Shown here one piece after another: positions 8,462-17,173 of a stretch of DNA of 40,949 nt. The stretch comes from Anaerorhabdus sp036641015 (GTDB taxonomy: Bacteria > Bacillota_I > Bacilli_A > Erysipelotrichales > Erysipelotrichaceae), in assembly GCF_036641015.1 (NCBI RefSeq), contig NZ_JAVWFO010000009.1, forward strand, positions 1 through 40,949, written 5' to 3'. Below the pieces are notes generated by a model. The model did no database searches, was not told where the DNA came from, and worked only from the letters and a program-made list of their open reading frames with translations. A program made the translations under genes and the position numbers. Numbering within the stretch: position 1 is the first letter of the stretch; each line of letters opens with the position of its first letter.

Positions 8462-9433
8462 ATGACTAAAAGAACTAAAACCATGTCTACTGGCTTAGTT
8501 GTTACATTATGTATCCTAATGATATTAGTGACTACAGGCGTTACAACTTTCCTAGTCCTTAAAGAAACATACAAAGGATCATCAGTAGCTTACAGTAATC
8601 AATTAATCAAAGATTTACCTAAGAAAGGATTAAATAGAACTATTGCTGGTTTCTTCTATAGTGATGAAGAAATTAAAGCCATTCAAAATGGTATTGATGA
8701 AACAGATGTAATCATCAAAACAAGAGAAGAAGTTAGTCCTGATGGTATTGAAATTCATGCCCTTAAAGGTTCAACATATCAAGCCTATATGATGATTGTA
8801 TCAAATCCTGAAGACTTGATGGTTGCAGTTAATCCATATCTTGACTCTGGTGCTCCAGGACCATCATTAGAAGAATATATTGAAATGTATGATGGTATTG
8901 CTGGTATTAATGCTGGTGGATTTGAAGATGCTAATGGTAAAGGTAACGGTGGACAAGCCTGGGGAATCGTAATCTCTGAGGGCGAACTTGTCAGTGGATA
9001 CCCTACAGAATATGGACCAGTTATAGGAATCAACGAAGAAAATCAATTAATCGTAGGTGATATGTCCGCTCAACAAGCACTTGATTGGGGAGTACGTGAT
9101 GCTGTTACTTTTGGTCCTATCTTTATTAATCAATTCAAAAATGTATTTAGTAGTTCTCGTCTTGCTGGTCTTAATCCAAGGACAGCAATTGGACAAAGAG
9201 AAGATGGCACTTTCTTATTACTTGTAATGGATGGTCGTCAACCATTATCTTTTGGCGCTCTATATCCAGATATTATTAAAATTATGCAAGACTTTGGTGC
9301 TATGACTGCAGCTAACCTAGATGGTGGTAACTCTACAGTAATGGTATATGAAGGCGAAACAATAAATAGTACAGTTTCAATTTATGGTGCTCGTAATTTA
9401 CCTACGGCATTTGTAGTAAAGGCTGGTGAGTAA
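8462..9433 (+). CDS. Membrane-anchored phosphodiester glycosidase (NAGPA) family protein
   Basis: 323 residues. One transmembrane segment near residues 10-32 (GLVVTLCILMILVTTGVTTFLVL) with no signal-peptidase cysteine predicts an extracellular, membrane-tethered enzyme. The C-terminal ~220 residues carry NAGPA/phosphodiester-glycosidase hallmarks: GINAGGFED, VTFGPIFI, NPRTAIGQREDGTFLLLVMDGRQ and AANLDGGNSTVM. Relatives hydrolyse GlcNAc-1-phosphodiester links or act in exopolysaccharide/cell-wall glycan metabolism; the substrate here is unknown. GAGG lies 6 bases before the ATG. The stop is 2 bp from the next start, so the pair is an operon. Confidence 0.88.
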   Translation: MTKRTKTMSTGLVVTLCILMILVTTGVTTFLVLKETYKGSSVAYSNQLIKDLPKKGLNRTIAGFFYSDEEIKAIQNGIDETDVIIKTREEVSPDGIEIHALKGSTYQAYMMIVSNPEDLMVAVNPYLDSGAPGPSLEEYIEMYDGIAGINAGGFEDANGKGNGGQAWGIVISEGELVSGYPTEYGPVIGINEENQLIVGDMSAQQALDWGVRDAVTFGPIFINQFKNVFSSSRLAGLNPRTAIGQREDGTFLLLVMDGRQPLSFGALYPDIIKIMQDFGAMTAANLDGGNSTVMVYEGETINSTVSIYGARNLPTAFVVKAGE

Positions 9434-9435
9434 TT

Positions 9436-10503
9436 ATGAGTACAAGAAAAAGAAGAGGAATTAAACCTGTAGCTGGTGTTACAATTCTAATCATCGTGTT
9501 ATGTATATGCATAGGCACAGCATTTGCAGTTGTATTAGGTACTAAATCAAGTATGGCTAAAAAAGAAGCCAAACTTCCTGAAAGTGCAATTAGTTTATAC
9601 CTAAAACAAGTTAAGAGTAATGATTTTAGTGGTATTTATGAAAATTCATTGTTAATCGATAATCATTTAAATTCAAAAGAAGATTATGACCAAGAAATCA
9701 AGAATATTTATGAAGGTGTTAACCTAGATAACTTAATTTATCAACAAGATAGTACTGATGATAGTTTATATGGTTTATATGATGGTAATGTTAAGGTTGC
9801 GACTATAAAGTTAATTAAAAGCAGTACTGGTAAGTGGTTAGCATCAACAGTATTTCAAGCTGATAATTCAAGTATAGTTGAAGTCCCAGCAGGCGTAACA
9901 TTCAAAGTAAATGGTCTAGATGTAAGCAATGATTATATAACAGATAAAAATGTCACAGCAACGAATTATGAAGGTTTAGATGATCAATCAGTTGCACCAA
10001 AAGTCGTTCGCTATACACTAAGTAATTTAATATCTGAACCAGAAATTACTGTTGATAACTCAGGCTATGCTGTTATGAAAGATGTATTAAGTAATACTTA
10101 CTTCATCGGAAAAACATCATCTAATTCATCACTTGAAGAAACCGCAATAAATGCTGCCAAAACATGTGCAAAATATCCTACTAAAGATGGTACATTAGGT
10201 GCTATCGGTGCTATTACAATTACTGGAAGTGAATTCTATGATCGTATTAAAACAATGGATAATCAATGGTATGCAGCTCATGGTACATCACAATTTTCAA
10301 ATGAAGAAGTATTATCTTTAATCCAACAAGATGAAGATTCTATGATTGCAAATGTAATCTTTGATTATTACATCGCATCTGGAAGCACATCAAAAGAATA
10401 TCATATTGGATATCAAATTAGTTTCATCAATGTTAATGGAACTTGGAAGATTGGTGGATTTGCAATTGATAATGAAATGAATCCAAAAACAAAGAAATGG
10501 TAA
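9436..10503 (+). CDS. Membrane-anchored extracellular protein, NTF2-like repeats (unknown function)
   Basis: 355 residues with a basic N-terminus, one transmembrane segment (about residues 13-35) and an extracellular remainder. Two similar modules are suggested: one after the membrane (ESAISLYLKQVKSNDFSGIYENS...) and one near the end (YDRIKTMDNQWYAAH...NGTWKIGGFAI). Each pairs a helix-rich start with a final strand of the 'GKW/GTWKI' type typical of NTF2-like/DUF4878-style folds. A short beta domain (VEVPAGVTFKVNGLDVSNDYI) sits between. I do not recognise a specific family. Co-transcription with the glycosidase suggests a shared cell-surface role. A terminator follows immediately. Confidence 0.75.
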   Translation: MSTRKRRGIKPVAGVTILIIVLCICIGTAFAVVLGTKSSMAKKEAKLPESAISLYLKQVKSNDFSGIYENSLLIDNHLNSKEDYDQEIKNIYEGVNLDNLIYQQDSTDDSLYGLYDGNVKVATIKLIKSSTGKWLASTVFQADNSSIVEVPAGVTFKVNGLDVSNDYITDKNVTATNYEGLDDQSVAPKVVRYTLSNLISEPEITVDNSGYAVMKDVLSNTYFIGKTSSNSSLEETAINAAKTCAKYPTKDGTLGAIGAITITGSEFYDRIKTMDNQWYAAHGTSQFSNEEVLSLIQQDEDSMIANVIFDYYIASGSTSKEYHIGYQISFINVNGTWKIGGFAIDNEMNPKTKKW

Positions 10504-10533
10504 GAAGCGATGTTAACATCGTTTCTTTTTTTT
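10504..10533 (+). terminator. Terminator of glycosidase operon
   Basis: GAAGCGATG/CATCGTTTC stem with a TTAA loop (10504-10525), one G-T wobble, then eight T. It begins immediately after the stop codon at 10503. Confidence 0.9.
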
Positions 10534-10581
10534 AGTAAATCACATATAATTAAATTAGTAATAAAGAAAGGCGGTTTTTAA

Positions 10582-11358
10582 ATGATAGATTATGCAGAAG
10601 GTACAGGTAAGCAATACCATATAGGAGTAGCAAAAGGAGAAGTAGGTCGTTATGTTTTATTACCTGGTGATCCTAAACGATGTGAGAAGATTGCACAATA
10701 TTTTGATAATCCAGTATTAGTTGCTGATTCAAGAGAATATGTTACTTATACAGGAACATTGAATGGTGTTAAAGTATCTGTTACTTCAACAGGTATTGGT
10801 GGTCCATCAGCAAGTATTGCTATGGAAGAATTAGTTGCTTGTGGCGCTGATACTTTTATTAGAATTGGTACATGTGGCGGCATGGATATTAATGTTAAAG
10901 GTAGTGATGTAGTTATTGCACAAGCTGCAATCCGTTTTGAAGGGACGTCAAAAGAATATGCCCCTATTGAATTCCCTGCAGTGGCAGACTTACAAATTAC
11001 TAATGCTTTAGTTAATGCTGCAGAAAAATTAGATCAACCTTATCATGCTGGTGTAGTTCAATGTAAGGATGCTTTCTATGGACAACATCGTCCTGAATCA
11101 TTACCCAACTCAGTTGAGTTACAACGCAAATGGGATGCATGGTGTCGATTAGGATGTAAAGCATCTGAAATGGAATCCGCTGCATTATTCATTGTAGCAA
11201 GTTACTTACATGTTCGTTGTGGCTCTTGTTTCTTAGTGGTTGCAAATCAAGAAAGAGAAAAGCAAGGATTAGAAAACCCTCAATGTCATGACACTGACAT
11301 TGCAATTAAAGTAGCTATTGAAGCATTAAAAGATTTAATTAATCAAGATAATAAGTAA
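10582..11358 (+). CDS. udp: Uridine phosphorylase
   Basis: Phosphorolysis of uridine to uracil and ribose-1-phosphate in pyrimidine salvage. The 258-residue protein has the nucleoside phosphorylase family-1 pattern: phosphate-binding LLPGDPKRCEKIA, TSTGIGGPSASIAMEEL, IRIGTCGGM, and the uridine-phosphorylase-specific QCKDAFYGQHRPE and ASEMESAALFIVA. AAAGGCGG lies 7 bases before the ATG, and a TATAAT at 10545-10550 is a likely -10. It is a stand-alone gene. Confidence 0.93.
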   Translation: MIDYAEGTGKQYHIGVAKGEVGRYVLLPGDPKRCEKIAQYFDNPVLVADSREYVTYTGTLNGVKVSVTSTGIGGPSASIAMEELVACGADTFIRIGTCGGMDINVKGSDVVIAQAAIRFEGTSKEYAPIEFPAVADLQITNALVNAAEKLDQPYHAGVVQCKDAFYGQHRPESLPNSVELQRKWDAWCRLGCKASEMESAALFIVASYLHVRCGSCFLVVANQEREKQGLENPQCHDTDIAIKVAIEALKDLINQDNK

Positions 11359-11363
11359 TTATA

Positions 11364-11387
11364 AAAGCCACGAGAAATCGTGGCTTT
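11364..11387. terminator. Probable bidirectional terminator
   Basis: Perfect 10-bp stem AAAGCCACGA/TCGTGGCTTT with a GAAA loop between the convergent udp and EAL genes; the arm overlaps the EAL stop codon. T-runs are short on both sides, so efficiency is uncertain. Confidence 0.65.
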
Positions 11388-13308
11388 AGTCTATATTAAA
11401 CTGTTGAATATACTTTATGAATTCAATTTTTTTGATTGGTTTAGAGTATAAATACCCTTGCAAATGATGACATCCCATATCAATCAGTGATTCAGCCTGT
11501 TCCTTGGTTTCAACACCTTCTGCAACTATTTCAAAATTAAGTTCATTTAACATCGAAATAGTACTTTTAATAGCTATTCTTGCTTTATCATTATCAATAC
11601 GATCTATTAGTTCTTTATCTATTTTAACAATTTTAAATGGTAAATCTATTAATGATGATATATTAGAGAACCCAGTCCCATAATCATCCATGGAGAATGT
11701 AGACCCAACTTCAGTAAGTTTTTTCATCATGCTAGAAACAGTATTTTGTGAACTAGCCGCAACAGATTCGGTAATTTCTAAGTTAATAGCATTCATTGGT
11801 AAATCATATTTGTTTAATAAACTTATTAATTTTTCTGCCATGTTTTTTTGAATACATTGAGCAACAGAAATATTAACTTCAATATACTCTATACCTTTTT
11901 CACTTAACTTTTCATTTTTATAAAACTCACAAACTTGTTCAAAAACATATTCACCTATTTGAACTATATATCCTGTCTTTTCAGCAATAGGTATAAACTC
12001 TGAGGGTGAAATAAATCCAAGTTCATCATCTTTTAACCTAATAAGCGCTTCCGCTGATTTTATAGTTGTACCTTTATTAGAAATAATAGGTTGGAAATAG
12101 ACTTCAAACCCTTTGTTATCAACTGCTTTTCTTATCGCATTTTCTACTTGAGAATACCTAATCGAATTAATGTTTGGCATATCAGATGCATAATTTATTA
12201 CTGACATTGCAGGTACAAATGAACCAAATTCCAATATCATCTCTGCTAAATCATCAGTTTTATCAAAAGTCATACAAGCATCTGTTGGACATTCAATAAC
12301 TAGTAACTGTACAAATAATTTTACTTCTAATGAATCCTTATTTATATCTGTATTAAACTCTTTATTTATTTCTTCAAGAATACTATGGTTAAATTGAGCA
12401 TGAGGTATAAACATCGCAAAATGACCTTTTCCTAAATAGAATAAATGATGATCTACTTTAACAAATCTTAATAACTTCTTAGAAAACTCTCTTTGTAATT
12501 CATTCATAGCAGTAGTACCTAGTATTTGCTTAAAATAGTAATAATCTCTTATCCTAACGCCTACTACAACAAATCGTTCATTACGATCATGATACAAAGA
12601 TATTTGTTCAGTAAATGCTACTCGATTTAATAGCCCAATTGAGCTAATTATTTCTTCAGGATTTTGAATGGTCATTAAGATTAGAAATAAACAAATAACT
12701 ACTCCTAACATTGTAATGTATAAAGTAGGATTAAACATTTGTATTACCACTGGAACTGTAGCAAACACTACAAATGAAGCTAATGCAATACACTTTTCTT
12801 TAGGTAAAACATGTCGATTTCGTCCAACTTCTGCAACACCAAATAACAAAAAATAAAAGGCAAACAAATTTAACACTTGCACAGCAATACTTCTCACATA
12901 TCGACCGTTTTCAAAGTAGAACAACCAATTGGTAAATGGATTTAAAACAATAATTAATCCCATAATAATTGCAGGAACAAAAAATAGATATTTTCTATAT
13001 CCAGTAAACAGTTTCTCTTCCATTCCAGTAAGAGTTAAAACATAGTAAGTGTAAATTATTGGTAATAAATCGATTGCAATGAAATATACGTAAATAATTA
13101 CTTCATGAATCATATTTGGAAACAAAATCGCAGATGAAGACATTGATAAATCAATGATATCAGTCAATGTTGCAACAAACGTTGTCCACAATAAAATAGA
13201 AAAAATAATATTTTGCTGTGTTGGTACCCATTTTTTATAATAGAAAACAAATAGCAACGATATTGAAAAAAGTAAAGCTGCTATGTCGTAGCATATATCC
13301 AATTCCAT
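11386..13308 (-). CDS. Membrane cyclic-di-GMP phosphodiesterase (degenerate GGDEF + EAL)
   Basis: 640 residues. The N-terminal ~220 residues contain about eight hydrophobic helices. A GGDEF-like domain follows in which the catalytic signature is replaced by GKGHF (YLGKGHFAMFI), so it should not make c-di-GMP. The C-terminal EAL domain is intact: EALIRL, NIS, LEITES, DDYGTGFS, KIDKELI, AEGVET and QGYLYSKPI. It is therefore predicted to hydrolyse c-di-GMP, with the GGDEF-like part perhaps sensing a ligand. I chose ATG 13308 because GGGAG lies 6 bases upstream; an ATG at 13314 would put it too close. No operon partner. Confidence 0.9.
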   Translation of the reverse strand: MELDICYDIAALLFSISLLFVFYYKKWVPTQQNIIFSILLWTTFVATLTDIIDLSMSSSAILFPNMIHEVIIYVYFIAIDLLPIIYTYYVLTLTGMEEKLFTGYRKYLFFVPAIIMGLIIVLNPFTNWLFYFENGRYVRSIAVQVLNLFAFYFLLFGVAEVGRNRHVLPKEKCIALASFVVFATVPVVIQMFNPTLYITMLGVVICLFLILMTIQNPEEIISSIGLLNRVAFTEQISLYHDRNERFVVVGVRIRDYYYFKQILGTTAMNELQREFSKKLLRFVKVDHHLFYLGKGHFAMFIPHAQFNHSILEEINKEFNTDINKDSLEVKLFVQLLVIECPTDACMTFDKTDDLAEMILEFGSFVPAMSVINYASDMPNINSIRYSQVENAIRKAVDNKGFEVYFQPIISNKGTTIKSAEALIRLKDDELGFISPSEFIPIAEKTGYIVQIGEYVFEQVCEFYKNEKLSEKGIEYIEVNISVAQCIQKNMAEKLISLLNKYDLPMNAINLEITESVAASSQNTVSSMMKKLTEVGSTFSMDDYGTGFSNISSLIDLPFKIVKIDKELIDRIDNDKARIAIKSTISMLNELNFEIVAEGVETKEQAESLIDMGCHHLQGYLYSKPIKKIEFIKYIQQFNID

Positions 13309-13463
13309 ATTCATCTCCCTTATCAAGGTAACCAAATTATACTATCACCTCTTATGAAATACAAACATTCATTACACAAAACATAACTTTAATATCAATT
13401 TGCAATAAGTAAATAATTATTTTCTTTTATTGTCAAAATATTATTTGCAAATTCATTTTTAGA

Positions 13464-13490
13464 AGAAAAAAGATGTAGTTTTGACTACAC
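13464..13490 (-). terminator. Terminator after Gx-transporter gene
   Basis: Minus-strand stem TGTAGT/ACTACA (13489-13474) with a CAAA loop followed by TCTTTTTTC, just after the stop codon at 13492. The gap 13309-13463 shows nothing else clear. Confidence 0.8.
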
Positions 13491-13491
13491 C

Positions 13492-13998
13492 TCATACTAA
13501 AGCATTTTTACTAACTCTTTTAATTCCCTCTTTTGCAACTATACCAGTTAGAATACCAGTTGGAATTGCCGCAATAAGTAAATATGGAACAATTGCAATC
13601 ATGCTTGCTTGTTGATAGATAAACATAACTACAAATACTTGACCAACGGTATGTCCAATTGAACTTAAAGTCGATGTAAACAATAATGATGAATTCATCT
13701 TCTTACATAGTATTAATACTATACTACTAAGGATAACTCCTCCTGATGCAATCCAAAATGTTGTACCAAATATTAAACCTCTTAATAAGTTTCCAATCAC
13801 GACTCTCATTACATTAACAATAATCATTTCCTTAATACCAAGTATTTCAATTGTGATTAAGGCTATAATATTAGCTAATCCAAAGCGAATTCCAAATGGC
13901 AACGTAGGAATTAAGGTTGATTCCAAAATATTGATTGTAATTGCCATGGCACTTAATAAAGTGATATATACAAAACGTTTAGTAGAACTTGTCTTCAT
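13492..13998 (-). CDS. Gx transporter family membrane protein (HepS-like, COG4769)
   Basis: 168 residues with about five hydrophobic helices. The start KRFVYITLLSAMAITINILES, then FGIRFGLANIIALI and FGTTFWIASGGVILS, match the 'Gx transporter'/heptaprenyl diphosphate synthase component I-like family, whose members look like ECF-type substrate-binding membrane proteins. The substrate is unknown. GGTGA precedes the ATG. The gene lies 8 bp after a NusG-domain-II protein, a pairing common in Firmicutes, usually near redox or flavin-transfer genes. Confidence 0.8.
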   Translation of the reverse strand: MKTSSTKRFVYITLLSAMAITINILESTLIPTLPFGIRFGLANIIALITIEILGIKEMIIVNVMRVVIGNLLRGLIFGTTFWIASGGVILSSIVLILCKKMNSSLLFTSTLSSIGHTVGQVFVVMFIYQQASMIAIVPYLLIAAIPTGILTGIVAKEGIKRVSKNALV

Positions 13999-14006
13999 AT
14001 CGTCAC

Positions 14007-14342
14007 CTATTTTAACTCTACTGATATCTCATTTGGTAAACAAATAATAGGTAAATAATCATCTATTGATACCCATCCTGTTTTACTACACACATGGTTA
14101 GGACATTCTTCATTAGTAACACGCCACTGACCATCTTTAACTTCAACCATTAATTTACCATAACTACCATCAAACCAATATTCACCATCTTTGGTTGGAT
14201 CTACCTCAAGCACAGTATCAGAACGATAGATAATTTTAACAACATCTTTGTTTTTTTGCATATTCATTAATTGCACACCAATAAATATCGCTGCTGCTAA
14301 TGCAACTATTCCTATAATAAATACTATTTCTTTTTTCTTCAT
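14007..14342 (-). CDS. NusG domain II-containing protein
   Basis: 111 residues with one N-terminal transmembrane segment (VFIIGIVALAAAIFIGVQL). The outside domain contains VVKIIYRSDTVLEVDPTKDGEYWFDG, GQWRVTNEECPNHVCSKTGWVS and PIICLPNEISVEL. The NxxCPxxxCxxxGW and ICLPN motifs are the signature of the NusG domain-II family (COG5341), an extracytoplasmic domain of unknown role. GGTGG lies 7 bases before the ATG. It is co-directional with the Gx transporter and 38 bp downstream of the MATE gene, so all three may form one transcript. Confidence 0.85.
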   Translation of the reverse strand: MKKKEIVFIIGIVALAAAIFIGVQLMNMQKNKDVVKIIYRSDTVLEVDPTKDGEYWFDGSYGKLMVEVKDGQWRVTNEECPNHVCSKTGWVSIDDYLPIICLPNEISVELK

Positions 14343-14380
14343 CTTTTACCACCTAACAGGAGTATTATACCAAAATTTTA

Positions 14381-15751
14381 CTAATCTACCAAAACAGTTA
14401 TATCTCTTGCCCAATTTTCTTGTCGAACACAAATCATTCCAAAGAATAATCGAACTAACTGTTCAATTTGAGTAATTAGTAAAACCCATACGATACTACT
14501 CATGCCTAGTAGATTAACACAAATAAAGGCACTAGGCAATCCAATAACCCATAAAATACCTGAATCTAAGACTTGAATAACCTTCGATTCCCCTCCAGCT
14601 CTTAAAATTGAGAAAATAATGAAATTAAATAAACGCATAGATACTTTTACCGCAAATACCCACACAATTTGTACAGCTAGTAATTGTACAAATGGATCAT
14701 CTAATTTAAATATGGAAGTCATTGGGAAAGCAAATACAATCATACCAATAACTAGAATTATAGATAATAACACCGATAAGCCTAAATGATAATTTGCATC
14801 TTGTTTAGCTTCTTCTATTTTACCAGAGCCTAGTTTAACACCTAACAATACTTGAATAGCGCTTCCATATCCATAAACAATAAATAAGAATGTATTATAA
14901 ATTTGATTACCAACATAATATGCATCCATACTTGATTTACCAAGTTGTCCAAATGCTTTAATAAATAAGGTTGACCCTAATCCAAATAATGTTTCATTAA
15001 AAATAAGTGGCACTACTTTTTTCAATATTGGTAATGTGAAATCTTTATCCATAATAAACATTTCTCTAAAACTTCCAAAGAATGGCTGTTTAGTTAAAAT
15101 GGCATGAGTAATATACACAGCTAAGCCAGTTGATTGAGCGATAACTGTTCCTAACGCTGCACCCTCAACACCCATTTGTGGAAATGGTCCAAATCCAAAT
15201 ATTAAACATGCATTTAATACTGCATTCATTGATATTGTTAGAATACTTACACTAAGAGAAACTTTTGCATTTTGAATACTACGATACATATAACTAAACG
15301 CAAAGTTGATACTACCAATAACTAACCCAAACTTTGCGATATTTAAATATTGCATACTAAATTTGATTATTTCTTGATCTGGCATATAGAAAAATAGTAT
15401 TTCTCTACCCGCAAATGTTGCGACTAAAAACCAGAATATTGCATTACCACCTGCTAACATTAAGCTCAAGCCAAATGTTTTCTTTAGATTTTTATAGTCT
15501 TTAGCACCATAAAATTGAGATGAAAACATGCTTGTTCCACCAATTGAACCATAAGATATCATTGAGCATAATGTATCAATTTGTGCTGCCGTACCAACTG
15601 CAGTTACCATTCCAATCCAAGATACCATTAACGTATCAACAATCCCCATACAACTTGATAATAGATTTTGCAATGATAATGGAATTGCAATCCTTGCAGT
15701 TTTTGCATAGAATGCTTTGGGTCCTATATATTTCTTTAAAAACTCCTTCAT
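14381..15751 (-). CDS. MATE family efflux transporter
   Basis: 456 residues with about twelve hydrophobic segments and the two-fold MATE layout. The N-half has PLSLQNLLSSCMGIVDTLMVSWIG and MISYGSIGGTSMFSSQFYGAKD; the C-half has PLIFNETLFGLGSTLF and GSAIQVLLGVKLGSGKIEEAK. These proteins export drugs or metabolites using Na+ or H+ gradients; the substrate cannot be read. GGGGG lies 7 bases before the ATG. It starts 40 bp after the oxidoreductase that ends the aro operon, across a terminator, so it may depend on read-through. Confidence 0.9.
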   Translation of the reverse strand: MKEFLKKYIGPKAFYAKTARIAIPLSLQNLLSSCMGIVDTLMVSWIGMVTAVGTAAQIDTLCSMISYGSIGGTSMFSSQFYGAKDYKNLKKTFGLSLMLAGGNAIFWFLVATFAGREILFFYMPDQEIIKFSMQYLNIAKFGLVIGSINFAFSYMYRSIQNAKVSLSVSILTISMNAVLNACLIFGFGPFPQMGVEGAALGTVIAQSTGLAVYITHAILTKQPFFGSFREMFIMDKDFTLPILKKVVPLIFNETLFGLGSTLFIKAFGQLGKSSMDAYYVGNQIYNTFLFIVYGYGSAIQVLLGVKLGSGKIEEAKQDANYHLGLSVLLSIILVIGMIVFAFPMTSIFKLDDPFVQLLAVQIVWVFAVKVSMRLFNFIIFSILRAGGESKVIQVLDSGILWVIGLPSAFICVNLLGMSSIVWVLLITQIEQLVRLFFGMICVRQENWARDITVLVD

Positions 15752-15770
15752 TTTGCATCCCCCTAATTTG

Positions 15771-15798
15771 GAAAAAATAACTCAAATGAGTTATTTTT
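15771..15798 (-). terminator. Terminator at end of aro operon
   Basis: Inverted repeat AAAATAACTCA/TGAGTTATTTT (15774-15797) with A/T-rich flanks; on the minus strand it ends in a T-run. It overlaps the stop codon of the oxidoreductase gene at 15791 and separates the aro operon from the MATE gene. It may act in both directions. Confidence 0.75.
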
Positions 15799-16720
15799 CA
15801 ATGATTTGTATAATTTCTATACTATGTTTGCTAGACATGATTGCACTTTCTGGTAAGCCATTCATAATACAATCTACAAAGTGTTGTATTTCAAATGTGA
15901 ACTCACTGTTAAAATCAAAGTGTTTTTCAATGATTTGATCTTTTATTACACACTTAATATCATGACTTTTCCAAAAGTTAACAGATTCAATGTATCCATC
16001 TTCTCCATAAATCATAATTTTATTTTCCGTTTGAACATCAATTGCACCACGAACACTTGCTACTACACCATTTTCATATCGTAATAATATTTGTTCAAAT
16101 CCATCACATAGTCCATTATGCGTAATAGCCATTCTAGTTTTTTCTGTTACTGCACAGTTCAGTAAACAATGTACAAATGTCAGTGGATATACCCCAACAT
16201 CAAACATTCCTCCACCTGCTTCATTAGCCCAATACACCCAATGATCATCACCAAATAATTGACGGTAACAATAACTGCCATCAATATATAACGGTTTACC
16301 AATTATACCTTCTTCAATCCATTGTTTCGCTTGTTTAAAGATTGGTGTAAATACACTCTTATTAGCTTCCATAAGAATCAAATTACTTTCTTTAGCTAAC
16401 TTAAAACATTCTATAGCATCTTTACTATTACCAAGTAAAGGTTTTTCACAGATAACATGTTTACCATGTTTTAATGCTAATTGTATTAATTCAAAATGGG
16501 TATGAGGTGGAGTTGAAATATACACCGCGTCAATATCCTTATCTTCAAAGCATTCAAGATAAGTATATGCTTTATCAAAACCATATTGTTCTTGTACCTG
16601 TTTAGCACGTTCTATACTTCTCGATGCTACCGCTTCAATTCTAGCACCAACAACATCATTCATTCCTTTAATAAAACGATGTGATATTTTTCCAGGTCCA
16701 ATTATTCCAAAACGAATCAT
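15791..16720 (-). CDS. Gfo/Idh/MocA family oxidoreductase
   Basis: 309 residues. The N-terminal Rossmann fold shows FGIIGPGKISHRF, then YISTPPHTHFELIQLALKHGKHVICEKPL, the EKP motif of this NAD(P)-dependent dehydrogenase family. The C-terminal domain has GGGMFDVGVYPLTF and the usual sheet. Family members oxidise or reduce sugars, inositols or diols; the substrate here is unknown. The ATG overlaps the aroQ stop (ATGA), so it is translationally coupled to the last shikimate gene. That tight link hints at a substrate connected to quinate/shikimate-type polyols, but that is inference. Confidence 0.85.
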   Translation of the reverse strand: MIRFGIIGPGKISHRFIKGMNDVVGARIEAVASRSIERAKQVQEQYGFDKAYTYLECFEDKDIDAVYISTPPHTHFELIQLALKHGKHVICEKPLLGNSKDAIECFKLAKESNLILMEANKSVFTPIFKQAKQWIEEGIIGKPLYIDGSYCYRQLFGDDHWVYWANEAGGGMFDVGVYPLTFVHCLLNCAVTEKTRMAITHNGLCDGFEQILLRYENGVVASVRGAIDVQTENKIMIYGEDGYIESVNFWKSHDIKCVIKDQIIEKHFDFNSEFTFEIQHFVDCIMNGLPESAIMSSKHSIEIIQIIEK

Positions 16721-17163
16721 AATTTTTCCTCTACATTCTTAATTAAAATATCCATTGCCATTATATAACCTAAAGGTCCATGCCCCTTTACTTGTTCAAT
16801 ACAATAAGGAGCACAATAGGAATGATGTCTAAACTCTTCTCTTTGTTTAATATCAGACAAATGCACCTCTACAACAGGTATCGGTGATATTGCTTTTATT
16901 GCATCCGCAATAGCAACACTAGTATGAGTATATGCTGCAGGATTAATTACAATGCCATCCATGTGTTCAAAATAAGCTCTTTGAATTGCATCTACTAAAT
17001 CACCCTCATGATTACTTTGATAACATTCTACATCGATATTACGTTTATTCGCTTCATCTTTAATATAAGCAATAATATTCTCAAAGTTCATTGTTCCATA
17101 GATACTCTTTTCTCTAATACCTACCATATTAATGTTAGGTCCATTAAGAATCATGAATTTCAT
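16717..17163 (-). CDS. aroQ: 3-dehydroquinate dehydratase, type II
   Basis: Converts 3-dehydroquinate to 3-dehydroshikimate. The 148-residue length and motifs are those of type II enzymes: LNGPNINMVGIREKSIYG (with the catalytic Tyr), ECYQSNHEGDLVDAIQRA, GIVINPAAYTHTSVAIADAI, VEVHLSDIKQREEFRHHS. I chose ATG 17163 because of a perfect AGGAGG 6-7 bases upstream; the longer frame to 17184 overlaps tyrA and lacks a site. It lies 10 bp after tyrA and overlaps the next gene by 4 bp. Confidence 0.95.
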   Translation of the reverse strand: MKFMILNGPNINMVGIREKSIYGTMNFENIIAYIKDEANKRNIDVECYQSNHEGDLVDAIQRAYFEHMDGIVINPAAYTHTSVAIADAIKAISPIPVVEVHLSDIKQREEFRHHSYCAPYCIEQVKGHGPLGYIMAMDILIKNVEEKL

Positions 17164-17173
17164 TGTAAACCTC

